Assembly (NCBI GenBank): GCA_009936675.1
Contig: JAACDY010000174.1
Coordinates: 1 to 11,107, forward strand
Origin: Bacteroidota bacterium
Lineage (GTDB): Bacteria > Bacteroidota > Bacteroidia > Flavobacteriales > Flavobacteriaceae
Length of the DNA: 11,107 nucleotides
Direction: 5' to 3'
This document shows, piece after piece, positions 1 through 7,891 of the stretch (the first letter of the stretch is position 1; each line of letters opens with the position of its first letter). Both the position numbers and the translations under genes were made by a program. The notes under the pieces are model-generated. The model did not search any database. It worked only from the letters and a program-made list of their open reading frames with translations, and was not told the origin of the DNA.

Positions 1-575
1 AACCCATTACCACCATAGACTTGATGGATAGAGCCGCAATGGCCTGTAGAGAATGGATTGTCGAACTCTATGATAACAGCCAGTCCTTTTGCCTGTTGTG
101 CGGCACGGGAAACAATGGTGGAGACGGACTGGCGCTCTACCGCTTGTTAACGGATAAACAATACCCCTGTACCCTATTTGAATTTCCCTTGGGTCAGAAT
201 CCCACCAAAGATTATGCTCAAAATAGAAAGAGAGTCAACATTGCCAAAATCCAAAAACTAAGTCCCGAAGGGCTTTCCTCCCTTCCCAAGGACGTCATCA
301 TCATCGATGGTTTGTTGGGAACAGGACTCAATCGTCCAGTATCGGGAGCTTTAAAAAAAATCATTCAAACCCTCAATACACTGCCCAATTTGGTTTTCTC
401 CATTGACATTCCCTCAGGGCTTTTTTCCGAATTCAACGGCGATAATCCTAGTCAAGGAATCGTACAAGCCCACCATACATTGAGTTTTCAAATGCCCAAA
501 CTGGCTTTTCTCCTTCCCGAAATGGGCGCCAAAGCAGGTCAATTTCACCTGTTGGACATTCGACTGTTGCCCTAA
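1..575 (+). CDS. nnr: NAD(P)H-hydrate epimerase domain (N-terminal part of Nnr), 5' end outside window, premature TAA
   Basis: This is the YjeF_N half of the bifunctional NAD(P)H-hydrate repair enzyme. It interconverts the R and S epimers of hydrated NAD(P)H so that the dehydratase half can restore NAD(P)H in the cytosol. The reading frame is open from base 3, and the sequence before LMDRAA resembles the family N-terminus without its start, so the true start lies left of the window. Visible motifs are GTGNNGGDG (bases 102-128), DGLLGTG (from 306) and SIDIPSG with the likely catalytic Asp at 405-407. The frame stops at TAA 573-575, but the next codons in the same frame (YLKEVKTHHYYLT, from 576) are a normal linker into the kinase-like domain. 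GAA in place of TAA would give the expected PEYLKE. The epimerase domain itself looks complete at its C-terminal end and could still work alone. Family call is firm; functional state is not. Confidence 0.88.
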   Translation, partial: PITTIDLMDRAAMACREWIVELYDNSQSFCLLCGTGNNGGDGLALYRLLTDKQYPCTLFEFPLGQNPTKDYAQNRKRVNIAKIQKLSPEGLSSLPKDVIIIDGLLGTGLNRPVSGALKKIIQTLNTLPNLVFSIDIPSGLFSEFNGDNPSQGIVQAHHTLSFQMPKLAFLLPEMGAKAGQFHLLDIRLLP

Positions 576-1453
576 TATTTAAAAGAAGTCAAAACTCATC
601 ATTACTATCTTACCTCCCAAATGGCTAATAGTTGCTTTCGACCTCCAAATAAATTCGATCACAAAGGAATCAACGGGCATCATTTACTGATGGCCGGGAG
701 TAAAGGGAAAATGGGTGCCGCTGTCTTAGCCGCACAGGCAGCACTAAGGACAGGGCTGGGAAAATTGTCCATATTGACCCCACAGTGTGGGGTGGAAATA
801 TTACAAAACACTATTCCTGAAGCAATGGTAGAAACTAATACAGGAAAATATTGTTTATCAAAGTATTATGGATTAAAATATGATACCGTTTCATTAGGAC
901 CCGGTCTCGGGACCGACAGCGAAACCAAAGATTTTTTAGAAACTTTTTTTACCGAAAACAATGCCCAAATGGTCATTGATGCCGATGCCATCAACCTCAT
1001 TGCTGCCCATCCCGAATGGATTGACAAACTCCCAAAAAACACCATACTCCCCCCCCCCATCCCAAAGAGTTTGAAAGATTGGTTGGGGCTTGGAAAGACG
1101 ACAAAGAGAAATTGGAACGCTTGAGCCATTTCGCTCAAAAAAACCAACTCATCTGTGTCCTTAAAGGGGCCCATACAGCCATTGCACTACCCGACGGAAA
1201 GATTTGGTTTAACAGCAGTGGCAATCCTGGCATGGCCACAGCGGGCAGTGGAGATGTATTGACGGGCATCATTGGCGGACTCTTGGCGAAAGCCTACACA
1301 CCCGAAACAGCAGCACTCTTGGGAGTCTATGCCCACGGAAGAGCCGCCGATCTGCAATGTCAATTCCTTTCTCCCCCTTTTATGCTGGCTTCCGACATCA
1401 TTGACGGATTGAACGAGGTGTGGAAGGAAATGGAAAACTCAGCCCAGAAATAG
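576..1453 (+). pseudogene. nnr: ADP-dependent NAD(P)H-hydrate dehydratase domain (C-terminal part of Nnr), frameshifted at a ten-C tract
   Basis: This is the ribokinase-like C-terminal domain of Nnr, which dehydrates S-NAD(P)HX using ADP. It continues in the same frame as the epimerase half after TAA 573-575. An ATG at 621 could allow re-initiation, but it lies inside the linker (…TSQMANSCFRPP), so I doubt it is a native start. Motifs are FDHKGINGHHLL near the start, GPGLG (897-911), DADAIN (978-995), and GNPGMATAGSGDVLTG with the catalytic Asp at 1253-1255. The first frame follows the family up to NTIL, then a run of ten C (1049-1058) throws it into a frame that ends at 1124. The correct continuation, HPKEFERLVG, begins at 1058 in another frame and runs to TAG 1451-1453. 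The family motif LTPHP spans the break. A tract of 8 or 11 C would restore the frame. With both a stop and a shift, the gene is a recent pseudogene or contains sequence errors. Confidence 0.87.
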
Positions 1454-1458
1454 ACAGT

Positions 1459-1489
1459 TTGTCATTAAAATGAGTGATAAAAACGACAA
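1459..1489. repeat. Imperfect inverted repeat between nnr and clpB
   Basis: TTGTCATT (1459-1466) and AACGACAA (1482-1489) are inverted copies with one mismatch, separated by 15 bases, in the 93-base gap before clpB. It has no following T tract, so it does not look like a standard intrinsic terminator, and it is not the CIRCE element of HrcA. It could be a regulator site for clpB or chance in AT-rich sequence. I cannot tell which. Confidence 0.25.
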
Positions 1490-1546
1490 GGAGTCAGTAA
1501 TTCCCCATTGGAATAGATCTTGATCCTTGTTCTACAAAAAAATGCC

Positions 1547-4129
1547 ATGAATCTGAATAATTTTACCTTAAAATCGCAAGAGGTCGTCCAAACCGCCCAG
1601 CAACTGACCCAGCAATTGGGTCATCAACAAATTGAAAACGAACACTTGTTCAAAGCACTTTTGACAGTCGATGATAATGTATTGCCTTTTGTTTTTAAAA
1701 AACTACAAGTCAATTTTTCCCTATTGGAAAACCTAACAGACAGTGCCTTAAAGAGCCTTCCCAAAGTCACGGGAGGAGACATTGTACTTTCTCCGGATGC
1801 TTCCAAAACACTGATCAATGCCGTCAATATTTCTAAAGCCTCCAAAGATGAATTTGTCGCCACCCAACATCTGCTATTGGCTCTTTTCGACAGTAAAGGA
1901 AGTATTGGCAAAATACTTAAGGATCAAGGCGTCACTCGAAAAAACTTAGAAGCGACCCTAGCCGAATTGCAAAAAGGAGAAAAAATCACCTCCGCATCGG
2001 CCGAGGATCAATACAATGCGTTGAAGAAATACGCCAAAAACCTCAATCAGCTGGCTCAGGAGGGCAAATTAGACCCCGTCATTGGTCGAGACGAAGAAAT
2101 ACGTCGTTTGTTGCAGATTATTTCCCGTAGAACCAAAAACAACCCCATACTGGTGGGAGAACCAGGAACGGGAAAAACCGCTATTGCAGAAGGATTGGCC
2201 CATCGTATTATCGATGGAGACATTCCGGAAAACCTTAAAGAAAAACAAATTTTCGCCCTAGATATGGGTGCATTGATTGCAGGAGCCAAATACAAAGGAG
2301 AGTTCGAAGAACGCCTCAAGAGCGTTATCAAAGAGGTGGTCAATAGCGATGGAAACATCGTTCTATTCATCGACGAAATACACACCCTAGTAGGTGCTGG
2401 GGGTGGCGAAGGAGCTATGGATGCCGCCAACATCCTAAAACCCGCTTTGGCAAGGGGTGAACTCCGTGCCATTGGTGCGACCACACTGGATGAATACCAA
2501 AAATATTTTGAAAAAGACAAAGCCCTAGAAAGGCGGTTTCAAAAGGTTGTGGTTGACGAACCCGATACCGAAAGTGCCATTTCAATTTTACGGGGAATCA
2601 AAGAGGAATACGAAACCCACCATAAGGTACGCATCAAAGACGAAGCCATCATTGGTGCTGTGATGCTTTCCGACCGCTATATCTCCAACCGCTTCCTTCC
2701 TGACAAAGCCATCGACCTGATGGATGAGGCGGCCTCCAAACTTCGCATGGAAATGAATTCTAAACCCGAAGAACTGGACACCCTTGACCGTAAAATCCGA
2801 CAGATCGAAATAGAAATCGTTGCTATCAAACGGGAAAAAGACCAGGAAAAGATCGCCAAACTCAACGAAGAACTGTCCAACCTTAAAGAAGAACGCAACA
2901 CCCTCTTTGCCCAATGGAGTCAGGAAAAAGACCGAGTGGACAAAATCCAACAGGCCAAGCAGGAAATCGAAAACTACAAACTCCAAGCCGATCGGGCAGA
3001 AAGAGAAGGCGACTATGCCACCGTTGCCGAATTGCGTTATGGAAAGATCAAAGCTTCACAGGAAACCCTCGACCGACTACATCAGGAATTATTGGAATAC
3101 CAAGAAAAGGACACCCTTATCAAAAAAGAAGTCAACTATGACGACATCGCAGAGGTAGTGGCCAAGTGGACGGGTATCCCCACCAGCAAAATGTTACAGA
3201 CCGACAAAGAACGATTGCTGAATCTCGAAAAAGAAATCCACAAACGCATGGTCGGGCAGGAAGCTGCAGTAGAGGCGGTTTCTGACGCCATCCGACGCAG
3301 TCGTGCCGGACTGCAAGACCAAAATCGACCCATTGGTAGTTTTCTGTTTCTGGGAACCACAGGAGTGGGAAAAACCGAATTGGCCAAAGCCTTGGCCGAA
3401 GTGCTTTTCGATGACGAAAATAACATCACCCGCATCGACATGAGTGAATACCAAGAACGCCACGCCGTCAGTCGGTTGGTCGGTGCTCCTCCGGGCTATG
3501 TGGGCTATGACGAAGGAGGGCAACTCACCGAGGCCGTAAGGCGAAAACCCTATTCCGTGGTGCTTTTGGATGAAATCGAAAAAGCCCACCCCGATACCTT
3601 TAACGTGCTCTTGCAAGTACTCGATGAAGGCCGACTAACCGACAACAAAGGGCGAACCGCCGACTTTAAAAACACCATTGTCATTATGACCTCCAATATA
3701 GGGAGCCATGAGATCAAAGCCGTATTCGAAGCCCATAAAGATTTTGACCAAGCACAAGAGAAAGCCAAAGAAACAGTTTTACAATTACTTAAAAACTCCA
3801 TACGACCCGAATTCCTCAACCGCATCGACGACATTATCATGTTTTCTCCACTTACGGCTAAGGAAATCGAATCCATTGTACGCTTGCAATTCAAAATTTT
3901 GGCCAATAGACTAAAACAGCAAGAACTTGACATCGCTGCTTCTGACGAAGCCATTAGCGCACTGGCTGAATGGGGTTTTGATCCCGAATATGGTGGAAGG
4001 CCAGTCAAACGAGTCATGCAAAAAAAAGTGCTCAACGCCTTGAGCAAAGAACTCCTGGCGGGAAAAATAGACAATACCCAACCCATTTTGGTGGATCATT
4101 TCGATGATAATATTGTGTTTAGAAATTAA
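1547..4129 (+). CDS. clpB: ATP-dependent protein disaggregase ClpB (Hsp100)
   Basis: ClpB is a hexameric cytosolic AAA+ chaperone that threads aggregated proteins through its pore, working with DnaK/DnaJ/GrpE. The protein is 860 residues, the usual length. I chose ATG 1547 (MNLNNFTLKSQEVVQ) because it matches the family N-terminus; an upstream TTG at 1520 would add nine atypical residues. In order: N-terminal Clp repeat domain (about 1-145); first AAA+ module with Walker A GEPGTGKT (204-211) and Walker B FIDEIH (Asp276/Glu277); the charged middle coiled-coil (about 395-520), which separates ClpB from ClpA; second module with Walker A GTTGVGKT (603-610) and Walker B LLDEIEKAHPD (Asp675/Glu676); and a C-terminal domain with PEFLNRID and GGRPVKRVMQ. 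The ALERRF arginine-finger segment is present. No lesion is visible along 2.6 kb. I found no clear promoter match just upstream; heat-shock control is expected from the family but not shown here. Confidence 0.98.
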   Translation: MNLNNFTLKSQEVVQTAQQLTQQLGHQQIENEHLFKALLTVDDNVLPFVFKKLQVNFSLLENLTDSALKSLPKVTGGDIVLSPDASKTLINAVNISKASKDEFVATQHLLLALFDSKGSIGKILKDQGVTRKNLEATLAELQKGEKITSASAEDQYNALKKYAKNLNQLAQEGKLDPVIGRDEEIRRLLQIISRRTKNNPILVGEPGTGKTAIAEGLAHRIIDGDIPENLKEKQIFALDMGALIAGAKYKGEFEERLKSVIKEVVNSDGNIVLFIDEIHTLVGAGGGEGAMDAANILKPALARGELRAIGATTLDEYQKYFEKDKALERRFQKVVVDEPDTESAISILRGIKEEYETHHKVRIKDEAIIGAVMLSDRYISNRFLPDKAIDLMDEAASKLRMEMNSKPEELDTLDRKIRQIEIEIVAIKREKDQEKIAKLNEELSNLKEERNTLFAQWSQEKDRVDKIQQAKQEIENYKLQADRAEREGDYATVAELRYGKIKASQETLDRLHQELLEYQEKDTLIKKEVNYDDIAEVVAKWTGIPTSKMLQTDKERLLNLEKEIHKRMVGQEAAVEAVSDAIRRSRAGLQDQNRPIGSFLFLGTTGVGKTELAKALAEVLFDDENNITRIDMSEYQERHAVSRLVGAPPGYVGYDEGGQLTEAVRRKPYSVVLLDEIEKAHPDTFNVLLQVLDEGRLTDNKGRTADFKNTIVIMTSNIGSHEIKAVFEAHKDFDQAQEKAKETVLQLLKNSIRPEFLNRIDDIIMFSPLTAKEIESIVRLQFKILANRLKQQELDIAASDEAISALAEWGFDPEYGGRPVKRVMQKKVLNALSKELLAGKIDNTQPILVDHFDDNIVFRN

Positions 4130-4202
4130 AGTAATGTATGCCCGTAGGGTTTGATTTTTTTTAACCATCGTTTTACTAATTTGTTAAAGAAACCTACTTA
4201 TT

Positions 4203-4757
4203 ATGCAACAAATAGAAGTCTATTCCCCATTGGATTTTAAAAAATGGTTGGTCGTTCATCATCAAAAAGAAATCAAAGTAGCACTCATCATTTACAAACG
4301 ACACACGGGCCTACCCTTTCCAAGCCATAGGTCGCTATTAGAAATCGCAATCTGTTATGGATGGGTGGACACCATCGTAAAACGTTTGGATCAAGATCGG
4401 TACATCCGAGATTTTACACAACGAAACAAAAACAGTCGTTGGAGTGAAAACACCCTGTCTTATGCCAAGGAATTAATCCGGGAAAACCAAATGACGGCCT
4501 TCGGTTTAAAATGGTATCAAGAGGGAAAGAAAAAGAAAACGCACGATCACGGGATCCCCAAAAATCCTGAAATGCCGGAAGTGCTGAAACGTGCATTGGA
4601 AAAAAATGCAACTGCCAAATCAGGTTTTGCAAAGCTCCCCCCCTCCACAACTAAAATGTTAATCCGATGGTATTTGGGTGCTAAACAGGGAAAAACCCAA
4701 CAAAAAAGAATCAAATCTATTATTGAACAAGCAGTCGCCAGAAACCAAAAAATCTAA
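4203..4757 (+). CDS. YdeI/OmpD-associated (OmdA) family protein
   Basis: This 184-residue protein matches the pattern of the YdeI/OmpD-associated family, often annotated as bacteriocin-protection proteins. The N-terminal half has FKKWLVVHHQKEIKVALIIYK, then LLEIAICYGWVDTIVKRLDQDRY and the family signature FTQRNKNSRWSENT (about residues 72-85). The C-terminal half has a long basic helix region ending in FAKLPPSTTKMLIRWYLGAKQGKTQQKRI, typical of the OmdA segment (PF13376). No signal peptide or membrane segment is seen, so it is probably cytosolic. The molecular function of the family is poorly defined and I do not assign one. It starts at ATG 4203, 73 bases after clpB, and is followed 35 bases later by smpB. 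It is intact and of usual length, with no sign of recent transfer. Confidence 0.85.
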   Translation: MQQIEVYSPLDFKKWLVVHHQKEIKVALIIYKRHTGLPFPSHRSLLEIAICYGWVDTIVKRLDQDRYIRDFTQRNKNSRWSENTLSYAKELIRENQMTAFGLKWYQEGKKKKTHDHGIPKNPEMPEVLKRALEKNATAKSGFAKLPPSTTKMLIRWYLGAKQGKTQQKRIKSIIEQAVARNQKI

Positions 4758-4780
4758 AAAAATTCCCTTGATTTTAATTG

Positions 4781-4788
4781 TAACTTTG
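4781..4788 (+). promoter_or_regulatory. Putative Bacteroidota -7 promoter element for smpB
   Basis: TAACTTTG fits the Bacteroidota -7 consensus TAnnTTTG and lies four bases before the GTG start of smpB. No clear -33 TTG/TTTG box is present at the standard spacing; the TTG at 4768-4770 is too close. If used, transcription would begin at or inside the start codon, giving an essentially leaderless message. Confidence 0.4.
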
Positions 4789-4792
4789 CCAG

Positions 4793-5254
4793 GTGCAAAA
4801 ACGGATCAACATACAAAACAAAAAGGCCCGGTTTGAATACGAAATTCTCGATCAATTTACCGCAGGTATTGTATTGACGGGAACGGAGATCAAATCCATC
4901 CGTAACAGCAAAGCCTCCATTGCCGAGAGTTTTTGTGAATTCAACGAAAGAGGTGAACTCTTTGCCGTCAATATGTATATCGAAGAGTACGCTTTTGGCA
5001 CACGCTTCAACCACCGTCCTCGTGGAAGCAGAAAATTATTACTCAACAAGAGGGAATTAAACAAACTTCACAAGCAAGTCAAAAATTCGGGCCTGACCAT
5101 CGTTCCCCTAAAGCTTTTCATCAACGATAAGGGCTTTGCCAAAATGTTGATCGCCCTCGTCCGTGGTAAAAAACTGTACGACAAAAGAGAAACACTCAAA
5201 GACCGAGACAATAAAAGGGACTTAGATCGAATCAAAAAGAGTTTTAATAAATAA
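4793..5254 (+). CDS. smpB: SsrA-binding protein SmpB
   Basis: SmpB binds tmRNA (SsrA) and delivers it to ribosomes stalled on broken messages, allowing tagging of the nascent chain and ribosome release. The 153-residue protein is full length. It shows the N-terminal NKKARFEYE segment, the core GTEIKSIRNSKASI (about residues 30-43), the HRPRGSRKLLLNKREL region (about 74-89) and the basic C-terminal tail GKKLYDKRETLKDRDNKRD that enters the ribosomal decoding centre. The start is GTG at 4793: an in-frame TAA at 4781-4783 lies just upstream, and family homology begins a few residues after the GTG, so no ATG alternative exists. No Shine-Dalgarno sequence is seen. The tmRNA gene itself is not in this window. 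The YdeI-like gene ends 35 bases upstream, and a promoter-like element lies between them. Confidence 0.97.
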   Translation: MQKRINIQNKKARFEYEILDQFTAGIVLTGTEIKSIRNSKASIAESFCEFNERGELFAVNMYIEEYAFGTRFNHRPRGSRKLLLNKRELNKLHKQVKNSGLTIVPLKLFINDKGFAKMLIALVRGKKLYDKRETLKDRDNKRDLDRIKKSFNK

Positions 5255-5457
5255 AAAGATTTCTCTAACTCGAGATAACTTACCCCAACATAGCGATCAT
5301 GAAAACCTATCAGCACGCCAGTTTTAGTTGTAGATTCTACTTCATTTCCTATCTAAACTTTTCTTTTTGTTTTGATATCCTTCAAAAAATAGAGGAAAGT
5401 TTTTTCTCCTTTAAAAAGTTAAAAACCGCATTCGTTTACAGGAGAAGACGAATCACA
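5255..5457 (+). other. AT-rich leader between smpB and the DUF5686 gene
   Basis: These 203 bases lie between the smpB stop and the signal-peptide start at 5458. The frame of the downstream gene is open from ATG 5299, but the encoded stretch (rich in Phe, Tyr and Lys) does not look like a conserved domain and would bury the signal peptide. I read it as a 5' untranslated leader. No TAnnTTTG element, terminator with a good stem, or RNA gene is recognisable in it. AGGAG at 5440-5444 is 13 bases before ATG 5458, somewhat far for a ribosome binding site. Confidence 0.4.
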
Positions 5458-7882
5458 ATGGGATTCGTCAACGTGCTATTTCTCTTCTGTGCTCCACTAA
5501 CAGCTCAGATCAACGGTAAGGTCACGGACAGTGTCAATAATCCAATGCGTGGGGTGAGTGTTTATATTAAAGATTCTTTTGTTGGAACGGTAAGCAATGA
5601 GGATGGAGCATTTTATTTGGGCGACCTCCCCTATGATAAAGGAGAAATCGTTTTTAAAAGTTTGGGATATAAAACCGAAATACTTCCTTACGATTTAAAA
5701 TCCTTGCCGTCTTATTTTGAAATAAGCCTTAAGCAAGAAAAGATTTCGCTGGAAGAGGTAACCCTCAATGCAACAGAAAATCCTGCCAATGCCATCATAA
5801 GAGCCGCTCAAAGAAAAAGAAAGGAACATTTGTTGACCCACTCAACCTACAGGGCAAACTTCTATTCAAAAGGAGTTGTAGGGACCAAAAATTTACCTCG
5901 TAAAATACTGGGACAGGAAATTAATATTACCGATCAGGCACTTGATTCTTCTAGATCAGGCATATTGTACCATTCGAAAACCTATTCTAAAATATTTAAA
6001 GATCGAGAAAAATTCAAGGAAATTATCACCGCAACAAAAGTAAGTGGTGACGAACAGGGCATAACTTTTAACAGTGCCAATGATGCAGAGTTTAACTTTT
6101 ATCAAAACTCAGTCAACTTGATAATGAATTGATCTCACCCATTGCTGATTCTGCTTTTTCTTTTTATAGATATCGATTGATGGGAACATTCTATACGGAC
6201 GAAGGTCATTTAATCAATCAGATTGAAGTCAAAAGAAAAATTGATACCTCTCCCACTTTTGAAGGAGTAATCTACATTGTAGAAGATTATTGGAGTTTTT
6301 ACGGATTGGATCTTAAAGTCAATCGTTCCCAGAGTTCCCTCACTGCACTTGATGAATTTCGCATCAAACAAAACTACAATCATGACCTAGAATCCAAATC
6401 GTGGCTAAAAAGCGATCAAGAGATTGAATTCAAAATCGGAATCTTTGGATTCAACTTTAATGCCCATTTTTCAGGGGTTTATACACATTATGATTTCAAT
6501 CCCATATTCAAAAACAAAACCTTTGGTAAAATGATTTATCAAATCGAAGATAAGGCCAACCAAAAAGACAGTCTTTTTGTTCAAAACAGACCCATTCCGT
6601 TAACTTCTGAGGAACTTTCTAATTACAAAAAAAAAGACAGCATTGCAAAGGCACACGAAACCCTGTCTATTTGGATTCCTTGGATCGTGAAGTCAACCAA
6701 TTCAAATGGAGAGATCTTTTAGGTAAAAAAATCCAAAACTCGCAAAAAGAAACTTCTTATGGGTTTTCAATTCCGCTTACAGGAATAAATTTCAATACCG
6801 TTCAAGGCTATAATGCGAAATTCAATCTCTATTACCATCAGGATTGGGAAAAGAAAAAGAAATCGCTCAAAATCCAATCCGGCACTATCTATGGTTTTTC
6901 AGATCAAAAATGGTACCCCAATTTGGAAGTCAACTACTTGATGAACAAGGTCTATTATTCAAGATTATTGGTTTCGGCAGGGAGAAGTTTGGTTCAATTT
7001 GACCATGAGCAACCCATCCGTCTTTTTTTCAATGATATTTACAGTCTGTTCTTCAAAGAAAATTATTCAAAATGGTACGAAAACACCCATTTTTCATCTC
7101 ACTTTAAAAGTATACTCAAACCCGATTTATATTTTACGGCTACTTTGGCTTATCTCAAAAGAAATCCAAGACGCAACACCACTGATTTTTCCTATTTCAA
7201 CAAACACAAAACCTACCAGTCCAACATTCCCACGAATGCGTATTATGATTTTGAAGCCCACACCTTCAAAAAATACAGCTTAATGCTTCAATACCGCCCC
7301 CAAAGTCAATACTATCAATACCCCAACCAACGATTTTACTCACAAAAGAAAAACTACCCTAAGATAAGTCTGGAATTCACCCACGCGCTGGGCAGTGATA
7401 TTTCTCGATACAACTTTATGAAACTGGATTTTACTTATGATCAAAACCTCTCCTTGGGAATGGTTGGTGAAACGCATCTGAAAATCAAATCCGGGCGTTT
7501 CTTGCAAAGGGAAAGTCATGCTTTTATGGATTTAAACCATTTTCATGGCAATGAAATTATATTTGGAAAAGCCACGCCCTATTTAAATCAATTTAACCTC
7601 CTACCCTTCTATCAATTCAGTTCTTCCAACGATTATTTTCTGATGCACTGGGAGCATCATTTTAAAAGATGGGGTGTGAGCAATTGGCCCCCTATTCGAT
7701 GGTTGAAAAGTGAGTTCATTGCTGGCTTTCACGCCTTGACCGTAAAGCATCAAAAACCCCATTACGAACTCAATATTGGACTTAACCAACTGGGTTTTGG
7801 AAAAATGAAACTGTTAAGGGTAGATTATTTTTGGGCTTTGGGTAAATTAAAGCAAAATCAAGGATTAAGGATTAAGGATTAA
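5458..7882 (+). pseudogene. Carboxypeptidase-regulatory-like/DUF5686 outer-membrane-type protein, two frameshifts
   Basis: Read through its two breaks, this is an approximately 808-residue Bacteroidota envelope protein. ATG 5458 gives a short signal peptide (GFVNVLFLFCAPLTAQ, cleavage after about residue 17). It is followed by a CarbopepD_reg_2 beta-sandwich (INGKVTDSVNNPMRGVSVYI… through FEISLKQEKISLEEVTL) and a DUF5686 region to the end, rich in alternating aromatic and polar strands as in outer-membrane beta-barrels. The family function is unknown. The frame runs to VNL at about 6120, where one missing G (expected VNLDNELISP) shifts it. It then runs to HET at about 6662, where one missing C in a C run (expected TPVYLDSLDRE) shifts it again, ending at TAA 7880-7882. 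The three pieces join without gap or loss. An earlier in-frame ATG at 5299 would add 53 residues unlike a signal peptide. smpB lies upstream; pcm converges 9 bases downstream. Confidence 0.83.
7861..7881 (+). repeat. Three tandem copies of a 7-base unit at the 3' end of the DUF5686 gene
   Basis: AGGATTA is repeated three times without change. It encodes the last residues (GLRIKD) and part of the stop codon of the DUF5686 gene. Because the unit is 7 bases, a change in copy number would shift the frame and alter only the very end of the protein, and could reach the convergent pcm 3' end. Confidence 0.75.
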
Positions 7883-7891
7883 CCTTGCGCT

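Noticed and set aside
866..1174. Minus-strand open frame of about 100 codons opposite nnr
   Set aside because: It is the shadow of the conserved dehydratase domain and crosses the frameshift without any recognisable protein features.
2056..2520. Long minus-strand open frame opposite clpB
   Set aside because: It mirrors the AAA+ coding frame, shows no family motif and lies wholly inside a certain gene; a similar 178-codon frame at 3550-4086 is rejected for the same reason.
4150..4175. Possible intrinsic terminator after clpB (CCC/GGG followed by a T run)
   Set aside because: The stem is only three G-C pairs with a three-base loop and does not extend; the T run alone is not enough to call a terminator.
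5261..5277. Possible hairpin after smpB (TCTC/GAGA)
   Set aside because: Only four paired bases around a six-base loop and no T tract.
6118..6725. Programmed ribosomal frameshifting in the DUF5686 gene
   Set aside because: Neither break has a slippery heptamer followed by a clear stem or pseudoknot, two events would be needed, and I know of no frameshifting in this family.
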